In this document: positions 1 to 5,325 of the stretch, in pieces
How the letters are laid out: the number at the start of each line of letters is the position of its first letter
Numbering within the stretch: position 1 is the stretch's first letter
Assembly: GCA_903934275.1 (NCBI GenBank)
Contig: CAIZNF010000549.1
Coordinates: forward strand, 1-6,235
Source: an uncultured Nitrosomonadales bacterium
GTDB lineage: Bacteria > Pseudomonadota > Gammaproteobacteria > Burkholderiales > Gallionellaceae
Length of the DNA stretch: 6,235 nucleotides
Reading direction: 5' to 3'
Position numbers and translations under genes: made by a program
The notes under the pieces: model-generated
What the model saw: the letters and a program-made list of their open reading frames with translations, nothing else
The model's database searches: none
Told to the model about the DNA's origin: nothing

Positions 1-52
1 CCTTCGCCTTGAAATCAGGTGTGTGTACCTTACGCTGTTTCGCTTCGCTCAT
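1..52 (-). CDS. IS3-family transposase OrfA, N-terminal 17 codons (partial)
   Basis: Only the start of this gene is in the window; it continues leftward beyond position 1. The minus-strand ATG at 52-50 opens MSEAKQRKVHTPDFKAK. The (R/K)(K/R)xxTPxFKAK pattern is typical of the beginning of IS3-type OrfA proteins, the small helix-turn-helix subunit that binds the element's ends and is joined to the DDE catalytic OrfB by frameshifting. A GAGG Shine-Dalgarno motif lies a few bases upstream of the ATG. About 60 bp further upstream is a terminal sequence of the kind expected for such an element. The family call rests on 17 residues plus the terminus, so the subgroup cannot be named. Confidence 0.7.
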   Translation of the reverse strand, partial: MSEAKQRKVHTPDFKAK

Positions 53-116
53 TTCGCCTCATCCCTTATGACAGCGCACAGCTTAAACTACTGTCTTGAA
101 AACCGGGTCCACTATA
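1..116 (-). mobile_element. Terminus of an IS3-type insertion sequence
   Basis: Read on the minus strand, the stretch entering from about 116-111 begins TATAGTGGACCCGGTTTT and leads after about 60 bp to the OrfA start at 52. A TGGACCC-type end and a short non-coding leader before orfA fit the left end of an IS3-family element. The exact outer base is uncertain (111 if it starts at TG, up to 116 otherwise), because the other end and the target duplication are outside the window. Confidence 0.6.
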
Positions 117-130
117 GATCTTCGTAATTA

Positions 131-205
131 TTACTCCAATTCTATGGTTTCGATATTGATGGCATCGTACTGCGCGTGCGCGCCAATGAACTTAAAAGTG
201 AGGGG
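131..205 (-). pseudogene. HigB-type toxin, C-terminal remnant
   Basis: A minus-strand reading frame ending in TAA at 133-131 encodes FKFIGAHAQYDAINIETI followed by three residues. This resembles the conserved C-terminal end of HigB/RelE-superfamily mRNA interferases, which typically finish with a FIGTHAxYDxIDAETV-like sequence. Upstream of this tail the frame continues for only about 15 codons that do not look like HigB, crosses a hairpin (200-229), and meets a TAA near 246-244. The toxin fold and catalytic residues are therefore missing and the fragment should be inactive. In higBA modules the antitoxin gene follows higB; here an IS3-type end starts about 15 bp after the stop. The identification rests on about 20 residues. 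Confidence 0.55.
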
Positions 206-229
206 TTGCGCGCTTTTGCGCAGTCCCTC
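200..229. repeat. Strong 12-bp-stem hairpin
   Basis: GAGGG at 200-204 pairs with CCCTC at 225-229, two G-T wobbles follow (205/224 and 206/223), and TGCGC at 207-211 pairs with GCGCA at 218-222, with loop GCTTTT. On the minus strand it lies just downstream of the small membrane protein and is followed by a short ACTTTT run, so it might act as a weak terminator for that gene. It also sits exactly where the HigB-like similarity stops. Confidence 0.5.
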
Positions 230-241
230 TTGATTGCCGGA

Positions 242-523
242 TTAGGTCACATTTTTTGCTGCCCAGTAACCAAGTAGTAAGAGTCCGAGTGTCGCTTGAG
301 CCAGAAGAGATTGTTTGGGCAACTTGGGGTTGGTGGCTAGGCGTTTTGCCTTGCCAAGAACAAAAAAACCGAGAATAAACAAAACGATATAGGCTGCGCT
401 CCAAATTAGCCACAGAACAGCCAGTCCCATACAGCCGAAACCCTCGCAATAGGTGCGCAAGATGGCTATGGCTCCAACGACAAGCCCCGCCAAACCAAAC
501 AAATAGATGTATAACATGGTCAC
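242..523 (-). CDS. Small hypothetical three-helix membrane protein
   Basis: A 93-residue hydrophobic protein with three likely membrane spans, at about residues 4-22, 32-56 and 72-88. A short basic stretch lies between spans two and three (GKAKRLATNPKLPK) and there is a small Cys-containing loop (YCEGFGC, residues 25-31) between spans one and two. I do not recognise the family. The longest frame starts at GTG (523-521); an ATG two codons later (517-515) is an equally good start, and neither has a clear Shine-Dalgarno. It follows the hemerythrin operon on the same strand after an 81-bp gap, so it could be a distal member or separately transcribed. A TAAAAT hexamer on the minus strand at 573-568 is a weak possible -10. 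The two loop cysteines might form a disulfide or bind metal, which is speculation. Confidence 0.6.
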   Translation of the reverse strand: MTMLYIYLFGLAGLVVGAIAILRTYCEGFGCMGLAVLWLIWSAAYIVLFILGFFVLGKAKRLATNPKLPKQSLLAQATLGLLLLGYWAAKNVT

Positions 524-604
524 AGTATGGCTGCCTAATTTAATGTGGGGGTCTCTATGGTGACCTCATTTTATTTGCCATGAAACTGACCGAAGCAGGA
601 GAAA

Positions 605-1159
605 TCAGCCAGCCGGTGTCGCCGGAAATTTCACGCCGCGCCGCTTCGCCATGCATTTGCCTAGTTGCATTATTTGTTGCGGGTTGAGCAGGCGCGCGGA
701 AAGCGGTAGCAGTTCGGTTTCTTCAAAGTGGATGTGTTCGGTGTAGGTGCCGATCAATTTTTCAACCAGTGCTTCGGGTAGCTGGGCATTTACTCCTTCG
801 GCAAGCTTCGCCAATACCGCCCGTGTATCGTCCCAAGCGGCGAACATGATTACATGTTGTGCGAGCAGGCGGCTGATCAGAGTTTCTATTTGTTTCTTAT
901 CCGGGGCGTTCATGGTAAGCAGGGTGGGAAATAGATTTTCTTCTTCATCCTGATGGTGAAACTGCCCGGAAGTATCGAAGTAGCGCAGGATGCTTTGCGC
1001 GGCTTGTTGAGATTGCTTGTCGCAGCCATGCTCGGGCAAGTGGGCGGACAGTTTTTGCAGGGTTTCGAGTTGCCGCTTGATCTTGCCGTGACAGGCGTGC
1101 AGCATTTCCAGCGGGTGATCGAAGCTGGGTGCGGCTTCGCCGGATGCAAATGAAATCAT
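605..1159 (-). CDS. Hemerythrin HHE-domain protein (operon-distal copy)
   Basis: A 184-residue soluble four-helix-bundle protein of the hemerythrin-like (HHE cation-binding) family, expected to carry a non-heme di-iron centre that can bind O2 or NO or sense redox state. Candidate ligands are in the usual order: H24 (CHGKI), H69xxxE73 in FHHQDEEENLFP, H102 (LAQHVIMF) and H142xxxE146 in EHIHFEETELLP. The C-terminal 25 residues are basic and lie outside the bundle. The ATG at 1159 is preceded by GAGGATCACAAT, a good Shine-Dalgarno overlapping the TGA of the SirB2-like gene, so the two are probably translationally coupled. It is clearly diverged from the other hemerythrin at 3216-3647, with a longer helix 1-2 region and a C-terminal extension, so it is not a recent duplicate. 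The substrate is not determined by the sequence. Confidence 0.9.
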   Translation of the reverse strand: MISFASGEAAPSFDHPLEMLHACHGKIKRQLETLQKLSAHLPEHGCDKQSQQAAQSILRYFDTSGQFHHQDEEENLFPTLLTMNAPDKKQIETLISRLLAQHVIMFAAWDDTRAVLAKLAEGVNAQLPEALVEKLIGTYTEHIHFEETELLPLSARLLNPQQIMQLGKCMAKRRGVKFPATPAG

Positions 1160-1169
1160 ATTGTGATCC

Positions 1170-1553
1170 TCAATGAATGAACGGCAATGGGTTATGTTTT
1201 ACGGCGACCAGCACGATGTAGGCGAACACCGCTAGCGCCGCCAGCCATGCGGAAATGCGGATGGCTTTGTTCCGGCCGTGTTTTAGCGCGATGGAACCCA
1301 GCAAAATATACATTACCAGGCCGAAAAATTTGGCGGTCAGCCACGCATCTATGAAGGGGTATTGCTGGATGGTAATAACCAGCCCCAGCGCGCTGGCAAG
1401 CAGCAGTGTATCCACGATGTGCGGCACAATCTTGACCCAGTGCTGCCGCATAATGGGCGAGCCATTAAAACTCCAGATGCCGCGCAAAAAGAACAGCACG
1501 AAGCTGATGGCCGCGCAGGAAGTGTGGATGTGTTTGAGCAACATGAAACTCAT
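1170..1553 (-). CDS. SirB2-family integral membrane protein
   Basis: A 127-residue protein with four predicted membrane helices (about 8-26, 44-62, 73-90 and 98-118). It matches the SirB2-family layout: KHIHTSCAAISFVLFFLRG at the start, a PHIVDTLLLASALGL segment, and WLTAKFFGLVMYILLGSIAL for helix three. The length is normal for the family. SirB2 was named as an up-regulator of invasion genes in Salmonella, but its biochemical role is unknown; conserved membrane histidines (H8, H10, H45) are compatible with a haem or metal role, which is inference. The ATG at 1553 has GAGG six bases upstream, and that GAGG overlaps the TGA of the preceding membrane protein gene. An internal ATG three codons later is a less likely start. 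Confidence 0.85.
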   Translation of the reverse strand: MSFMLLKHIHTSCAAISFVLFFLRGIWSFNGSPIMRQHWVKIVPHIVDTLLLASALGLVITIQQYPFIDAWLTAKFFGLVMYILLGSIALKHGRNKAIRISAWLAALAVFAYIVLVAVKHNPLPFIH

Positions 1554-1561
1554 AAAAAACC

Positions 1562-2851
1562 TCAGGGAGATGTTTGTTCAATTTTCCGTAGGGTGCGTCG
1601 GTAAACCACGATGGCGGTAAAGACGGCGTAGCCCAGCAATGCTCCTTGCAGCAGCAGTCCGAGCGCCACCAGCCATGCCGCCACCTTCCACCAGAACGCC
1701 AACGATGCCGCCAGCAGCGTGCCGCCGTGCAGCCACAAATGCCGCCACATCCAGGGTTCCGGGATGATGTTTTTCATGTTTGGAATGCCGCTGGTTATCC
1801 CGCCGCGAAACAGATGGAACCAGACCAGGAATGGGACGATTTTATAAAGCATGCCCTGGATCATGGATAGCGCGAAACCCAGCAAAAAAGCCAGAGCGGA
1901 TAGTGTCCTGAGAAGATCGCTTAGCGGGGGCAAGGCCAGCGCGGCCATAGAAAATAATGCGGTGATCAGCAGCGAGAGCATGCCCAGCCGGAAGAAGCTT
2001 AACGGCGCATCTGGAACGCGGCGGCGGCGCTGATTTTGCAGCCTGAGCGTGACCACTGCAAAACAGCAGGCCAATGACCAGAAGATGATTTCCGCGATGA
2101 ACCCGGTCCAGCTTGGCATTGATTCGGGCAGGAGCAGCGCCAGATTCAACAGTAGGGCGGCAAAAATCGCGGGAGCCAAGCCTCCTGTCAGCCATTTGGG
2201 ATAATTCGGGGTAAGCTGGAACATCGGTACAACCTGGTAAGACACGCCGATAGCCAGCAGCAGCACCCATCCACCCAAGGCCAAGCTGATATGGGCTGCC
2301 GCCAGCTTGGCATAGGGAATCGGCAAGCCGGCGGCGTAACCTCTGGCTAGCAACACGCCGAACACAACGGCACCCGCGAGCGAAAGGATGGACAGCAATA
2401 GGGCGGTTTTGGTCGCATTTTGTGCGGTGGCCCGCACGATGCTGGTTAAGCTGGCAACGATGAATACCAGAAAAGTAAATCCCAGTAGCGGCCAAGAAAG
2501 ATTGAGCAATCCCGGATTGCCCAACATAAAACCGGCGGACAGCGATAACACCCCCGCTATCAGCGGCAGAAAGGTGAGCCATGCTACCCATTTGGATGCG
2601 GGCATCGTGCTGCCGATCACTACCGGCAGCAATTGCTGGATGGCACCCAGCATGACCATCGCCATGAATCCGAGGGTGATGTGGTGCGTGGCGGCAATCT
2701 GTGCCGGGGAACGCAGATCCGCAAACGGGTTGCCCTCGGCTGTTGCCAGCAACAGTGCGGCCAGTATTAGAAAAACAGGTGCCATCGCAAAAAAACGCAG
2801 TGGCACGCTGATCGGCGGAGCCTGATCGGTGCTGAGTGAGGCTATTTTCAT
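1562..2851 (-). CDS. NnrS / heme-copper oxidase subunit I-like polytopic membrane protein
   Basis: A 429-residue, very hydrophobic protein with roughly 12 membrane helices. It has histidines in membrane settings seen in NnrS and cytochrome-oxidase-subunit-I-like proteins: T55-H56-H57 before ITLGFMAMVMLGAIQQLLPV, H187 in AAAHISLALGGW, and H346 in KIVPFLVWFHLFRG. NnrS is known as a haem- and copper-containing membrane protein linked to nitric oxide metabolism and NO tolerance in denitrifiers. The clear six-histidine set of a true terminal oxidase is not evident, so I do not call it a functional oxidase. The ATG at 2851 overlaps the DUF2249 stop (ATGA) and has no Shine-Dalgarno, pointing to translational coupling. 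The association with hemerythrins and DUF2249 supports an NO/O2-related role. The exact family (NnrS proper or an uncharacterised COX1-like branch) is uncertain. Confidence 0.75.
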   Translation of the reverse strand: MKIASLSTDQAPPISVPLRFFAMAPVFLILAALLLATAEGNPFADLRSPAQIAATHHITLGFMAMVMLGAIQQLLPVVIGSTMPASKWVAWLTFLPLIAGVLSLSAGFMLGNPGLLNLSWPLLGFTFLVFIVASLTSIVRATAQNATKTALLLSILSLAGAVVFGVLLARGYAAGLPIPYAKLAAAHISLALGGWVLLLAIGVSYQVVPMFQLTPNYPKWLTGGLAPAIFAALLLNLALLLPESMPSWTGFIAEIIFWSLACCFAVVTLRLQNQRRRRVPDAPLSFFRLGMLSLLITALFSMAALALPPLSDLLRTLSALAFLLGFALSMIQGMLYKIVPFLVWFHLFRGGITSGIPNMKNIIPEPWMWRHLWLHGGTLLAASLAFWWKVAAWLVALGLLLQGALLGYAVFTAIVVYRRTLRKIEQTSP

Positions 2852-3066
2852 GCGGTGCGGGTGATCAGGATTTCAAAATCGCCATTCGGGAGTGCGGTGG
2901 TTTGCCACGCATAGCCCGCGCCGCGCAACATTTCATAGAGCGGAAAAGGTTCTCGGTGGATAAGCACCTTCAGGGTGTCTTCGCCGGAAAGCGGTTGCAG
3001 CGCACGGATGACATTCTCGAAAGGCTCCGGCGGAGGCAGGCCGCGTACGTCGATACATGGTGCCAT
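2848..3066 (-). CDS. DUF2249 domain protein (TusA-like fold)
   Basis: A 72-residue single-domain protein. The N-terminal DVRGLPPPEPFENVIRAL motif (residues 6-23) and the REPFPLYEML segment (38-47) are hallmarks of DUF2249, a small TusA/SirA-like fold. The aligned TusA position has no sulfur-relay cysteine; the only cysteine is C4, just before the motif, so persulfide transfer is doubtful. DUF2249 domains are often encoded beside or fused to hemerythrin domains and near denitrification genes; their reaction is unknown. The start at 3066 (ATGGCACC) gives the family's usual length but has a poor Shine-Dalgarno. Directly upstream lies a long palindrome that separates it from the first hemerythrin gene. 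The stop overlaps the next ATG as ATGA. Confidence 0.85.
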   Translation of the reverse strand: MAPCIDVRGLPPPEPFENVIRALQPLSGEDTLKVLIHREPFPLYEMLRGAGYAWQTTALPNGDFEILITRTA

Positions 3067-3187
3067 AAATCTACTGCGCGGCTCCGGGGCGGAGTCGGGC
3101 GGTGCTCGCGCTCCTCACATACTGCAATGTATGCTGCGGGCACTGTGCTCCGGCCTCCTCCACCCCAAAGCCGCTCGCTACAATTTC
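3067..3187. repeat. Long imperfect palindrome (about 120 bp) inside the operon
   Basis: The left arm (about 3067-3122) is matched, with scattered mismatches and small gaps, by the reverse complement of the right arm (about 3129-3187). Shared blocks include GCGGCT, GGGG, GGAG and AAAT near the outer ends. The centre is a clean small stem, CATAC (3118-3122) against GTATG (3128-3132). Both outer ends are AT-rich and the arms are GC-rich. It fills nearly all of the 149-bp gap between the first hemerythrin gene and the DUF2249 gene and contains no credible gene. It looks like a dispersed palindromic repeat unit; its copy number cannot be seen here. As RNA it could fold into a large structure affecting how much of the downstream operon is transcribed. 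Confidence 0.6.
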
Positions 3188-3215
3188 TGTCACCATGATA
3201 GTTCCGGCATCGTGG

Positions 3216-3647
3216 TTAAACAGCCTGCATGCGTTTAAAGAGTTCTTCCTGTTCCCCTGACAGTATCTGATCCATGATCGGATAGAGAATGTTCTCTTCC
3301 TTGTGGTTATGCTGCTGCATGACCATCAGCAGGGTCTCCGACAGGCCGCCGTATTCCTGCGCATTTTTTTGCGCCACCGCATCGGCCATTTGTTCGAGGA
3401 GCCCGTTTATTTGCCTGTGCTCCATGAGCATGACCTGTACTGGGCCTGAAGGGCCACCGGCAGAGGCCAGCGCGGGGAAAAGCACATCTTGTTCCATCCC
3501 GAAATGCCGCGCCATGCCATCACGAAATGCATTAAAAGCAGCTTCGGCCTTGCCCCAATCACCGGCGAGGGCAGTCTCCTCGGCGATGGCAAATTCGTCG
3601 TCGCAAGCTTTATGATTGGCGGTCATGAATTCCGCAATAGTTGTCAT
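3216..3647 (-). CDS. Hemerythrin HHE-domain protein (operon-proximal copy)
   Basis: A 143-residue hemerythrin-like four-helix bundle, close to the minimal domain length. Di-iron ligand candidates are complete: H12 (ANHKACDDEF), H48xxxE52 (RHFGMEQDVLFP), H77 (MEHRQINGL) and H113xxxE117 (QQHNHKEENILYP). The longest open frame starts 18 codons earlier, at 3701, but I chose the ATG at 3647. It has GGAAACTGAT just upstream as a Shine-Dalgarno, and the family sequence begins there; the extra codons (MEQQTCCSHHLAIYKETD) overlap a leader hairpin and are not family-like. It is the first gene after a good promoter and probably heads the minus-strand operon. The expected role is O2, NO or redox binding or iron handling in the cytoplasm. 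Confidence 0.9.
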   Translation of the reverse strand: MTTIAEFMTANHKACDDEFAIAEETALAGDWGKAEAAFNAFRDGMARHFGMEQDVLFPALASAGGPSGPVQVMLMEHRQINGLLEQMADAVAQKNAQEYGGLSETLLMVMQQHNHKEENILYPIMDQILSGEQEELFKRMQAV

Positions 3648-3678
3648 ATCAGTTTCCTTATAAATGGCTAAATGGTGC

Positions 3679-3698
3679 GAGCAGCATGTCTGCTGCTC
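3679..3698. promoter_or_regulatory. Perfect 8-bp hairpin in the hemerythrin leader
   Basis: GAGCAGCA (3679-3686) and TGCTGCTC (3691-3698) are exact reverse complements around a 4-base loop. The element lies about 35-55 bp downstream of the predicted transcription start and 31 bp upstream of the hemerythrin ATG. It may be an RNA hairpin in the 5' leader or a dimeric regulator site. It does not match the FNR, NsrR or NorR consensus as I know them. Confidence 0.4.
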
Positions 3699-3739
3699 CA
3701 ATAATGTCCGGTTTCGGAGAGTAAGTTTTACCGCCCCGC

Positions 3740-3748
3740 ATTATATCA
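3740..3748 (-). promoter_or_regulatory. Extended -10 promoter for the hemerythrin operon
   Basis: On the minus strand the sequence reads TTTTATTGATATAATGCG, giving TGATATAAT, a perfect extended -10 (TGnTATAAT) at 3748-3740. No good -35 stands 16-18 bp upstream, which extended -10 promoters tolerate. Transcription would begin near 3733 and leave a leader of about 86 nt that contains the 3679-3698 hairpin. The overlapping TTGAT could be an FNR/CRP-type half-site, but there is no matching second half. Confidence 0.5.
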
Positions 3749-3862
3749 ATAAAACATGCAGAGGCAGGGCGCATCCGCAGAAAACACACGTTAGTTGGAG
3801 TATGATTTTGCCGGTAGAGTAATCTAGCATCCAGTAGGGGCAAACTTCAAACGGAGAAAAAT

Positions 3863-4759
3863 ATGCGCGTTCTCATCACCGGTGGCACTGGTCTGATTGG
3901 CAGGCAGCTTTGCAAGGCGCTGCTGGCGGAAGGGGATGAGCTGACAGTGCTCAGCCGTGATCCTGCTTCTGTTCCGGTTAAATGCGGCGCGGGGGTTCAT
4001 GCGCTGGCATCGCTTGCTGAATGGCATCCCGCAATGAGTTTCGATGCGGTCATCAATCTGGCAGGTGAGCCCATAATCGATGCGCGCTGGTCGGCGCAGC
4101 GCAGGCGTGTTTTGTGGGAGAGCCGTGTCACCCTCACCGGGGAGTTGGTGCGGCACATTGCCGCTGCCGAGCGTAAACCATCAGTGTTGTTGAGCGGTTC
4201 GGCGGTGGGTTATTACGGTGATGGAGGCGACCTTATGCTGGACGAGGCGGCGGATGTTGGCAGGGATTTTGCCGCGCAGATGTGCAAGGCATGGGAAGAC
4301 GCGGCACGGGTTGCAGAAAGCGCCGGAGTGCGGATATGTCTGTTGCGCACGGGTCTGATACTCAGCAACGACGGAGGCCTGCTGGAGCGTATGTTGCTGC
4401 CGTTCAAACTGGGCTTGGGCGCACGGCTGGGCAATGGCAATCAGTGGATGAGCTGGGTACATATTGAGGATTATGTGGCAATGGTGCTCAGGTTGCTGCG
4501 TGATGAGCGGGCCTGCGGCCCATATAATATGACCGCGCCGCAACCGGTCACCAACGCGGAATTTACTGCGGCATTGGCGGTGGCCTTGCACCGTCCGGCC
4601 TTTTTCATTGCGCCCGCAGCGTTGCTGAATCTGGTCATGGGAGAGCGAGCCTGTCTGTTATTGGAAGGGCAAAGAGTGCTGCCCGGAAAGATGGAAATGG
4701 CGCACTATCGTTTTTCCTTTTCAACTCTTGCAGATGCGCTGCGTGATGTGACCCGTTAA
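3863..4759 (+). CDS. TIGR01777 / YfcH-type epimerase-like SDR protein
   Basis: A 298-residue protein of the extended short-chain dehydrogenase/reductase family, TIGR01777 (YfcH-like) group, normal length. It begins with the NAD(P)-binding motif TGGTGLIG (residues 6-13) and has the family segments VINLAGEPIIDARWS (63-77), LLSGSAVGYYGD (109-120, containing the active-site Tyr region), LLRTGLILSNDGG (160-172) and WMSWVHIEDY (195-204). The C-terminal DUF1731 region reads MGERACLLLEGQRVLP (259-274). Members are annotated as NAD-dependent epimerase or nucleotide-sugar enzymes and as cell-division inhibitor SulA homologues, the latter a misnomer; the substrate is unknown. The ATG at 3863 is preceded by ACGGAG at 3851-3856. 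It is transcribed divergently from the hemerythrin operon, so a functional link is not implied. Confidence 0.92.
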   Translation: MRVLITGGTGLIGRQLCKALLAEGDELTVLSRDPASVPVKCGAGVHALASLAEWHPAMSFDAVINLAGEPIIDARWSAQRRRVLWESRVTLTGELVRHIAAAERKPSVLLSGSAVGYYGDGGDLMLDEAADVGRDFAAQMCKAWEDAARVAESAGVRICLLRTGLILSNDGGLLERMLLPFKLGLGARLGNGNQWMSWVHIEDYVAMVLRLLRDERACGPYNMTAPQPVTNAEFTAALAVALHRPAFFIAPAALLNLVMGERACLLLEGQRVLPGKMEMAHYRFSFSTLADALRDVTR

Positions 4760-4804
4760 CGTGGAACTCGCGCAGCGATTCGTTTGCACCCTCTGATAAA
4801 ACCG

Positions 4805-4921
4805 CTAGGGAAACGCGGATTAGATCGTCATCCCCGCGAAAGCGGGGATCCAGCGCCTTAATTTAACTGGGTTCCCGCTTTCGCGGGAATGACAAAACCG
4901 AATAAATCTGCGTTTCCCTAG
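4805..4921. repeat. Nested inverted repeat, MITE-like, with two inner REP hairpins
   Basis: Outer arms CTAGGGAAACGCGGATT (4805-4821) and AATCTGCGTTTCCCTAG (4905-4921) match at 16 of 17 positions as inverted repeats. Inside are two head-to-head copies of a widespread proteobacterial palindrome: GTCATCCCCGCGAAAGC onward at 4827-4852, and its inverted counterpart at 4867-4893 ending TCGCGGGAATGAC. Each copy has its own stem: CCCCGC-GAAA-GCGGGG at 4832-4847 and TTCCCGC-TTTC-GCGGGAA at 4872-4889. TA lies at the second and third base of both ends, so a TA target with terminal repeat GGGAAACGC is possible. It starts 45 bp after the epimerase stop and may also stop or stabilise that transcript. Confidence 0.75.
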
Positions 4922-4926
4922 ACATT

Positions 4927-4960
4927 CGACTTAGGCCATCAAAAAACGATGGCCAAGTCG
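4927..4960. repeat. Hairpin with 13-bp stem and A-rich loop
   Basis: CGACTTAGGCCATC (4927-4940) pairs with GATGGCCAAGTCG (4948-4960) with a single bulged A and a 7-base loop AAAAAAC. There is no T-run after it on either strand, so it is not a standard rho-independent terminator. It begins five bases after the MITE-like element. A purine-rich stretch with GGGGGAGAGTTGGAGAGGGGG (about 4975-4995) follows. Confidence 0.6.
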
Positions 4961-5094
4961 CTGGTTATCCCTCTGGGGGAGAGTTGGAGAGGGGGAAACG
5001 GGCATGGCGAACGACGATCTAAAACCGTTTATACATGACTAATTTCGTGAGTCGTTAGAATTTCTTCAAGGTTAAATCTGACGTGCCGGTTTTC

Positions 5095-5303
5095 CCGTGA
5101 AAGGCCGTATGTATGGGTTTTTTAGGGTGCATTTCAGAGGTGTTGGTCAATTGCTAACCTGTGCCGGGTTAGCGCGTAGCGTGCGCTGTGCACGACAACA
5201 CAACCCAAAATCGTGCGCACAGCGCACGCTACCGATAGAATTACCAACACTTTTAAATGCCCCCGGTTTTTTACTGTTGGACCACAGGTTCAGGCTTTCA
5301 CGG
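5095..5303. repeat. Large imperfect inverted repeat enclosing a REP pair
   Basis: Several short blocks pair symmetrically around the central REP pair: CCGTGAAAG (5095-5103) with CTTTCACGG (5295-5303), GCATTT (5129-5134) with AAATGC (5255-5260), and GTGTTGGT (5140-5147) with ACCAACAC (5243-5250). The blocks are in the right order and roughly evenly spaced, which suggests one decayed palindromic element about 210 bp long rather than chance. The right end (ending CACGGTATGACG at 5310) also resembles a diverged copy of the GTCATxCCCG-type repeat seen at 4827-4893. Confidence 0.5.
5176..5232. repeat. Inverted pair of GTAG-type REP units
   Basis: The right unit, read on the minus strand from 5232, is GTAG followed by a perfect stem CGTGCGC-TGT-GCGCACG (5228-5212). 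The left unit on the plus strand (5176-5195) is GTAG followed by CGTGC-GCTGT-GCACG, the same sequence missing two bases. The units face each other across 15 bases. A GTAG or GGAG foot on a short imperfect hairpin is the defining form of REP sequences mobilised by REP-associated tyrosine transposases (RAYTs). No RAYT gene is in the window. Confidence 0.65.
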
Positions 5304-5325
5304 TATGACGGCGATTGAGGGAAAA

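Noticed and set aside
1842..2591. 249-codon minus-strand frame inside the NnrS-like gene
   Set aside because: It is an alternate frame of a long hydrophobic gene. Its translation is rich in Arg, Gly and Ala without family motifs, whereas the other frame has clear membrane helices and a coupled start.
2836..3238. Plus-strand frames over DUF2249 and the palindrome (2836-3198 and 2975-3238)
   Set aside because: They run antisense to the well-supported DUF2249 gene and through the palindrome, and show no recognisable motifs.
3648..3701. Upstream start for the first hemerythrin (18 extra residues)
   Set aside because: The extension overlaps the leader hairpin, has no good Shine-Dalgarno and is not hemerythrin-like. 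The ATG at 3647 has GGAAAC close upstream.
3740..3753. FNR/NnrR box overlapping the hemerythrin promoter
   Set aside because: Only one TTGAT half is present; the second half (ATCAA at the proper distance) is missing.
4927..4960. Rho-independent terminator for the epimerase gene
   Set aside because: The stem is strong, but no T-tract follows on either strand, and it lies 167 bp past the stop beyond another repeat.
4805..5303. CRISPR array
   Set aside because: The repeats are inverted, differ from one another and lack regular direct spacing with unique spacers; no cas gene is nearby.
5097..5318. Plus-strand 73-codon frame in the repeat island
   Set aside because: It lies across the REP pair and its flanking inverted repeats. 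Its protein is low in family-like features and is explained by the open frames that GC-rich palindromes create.
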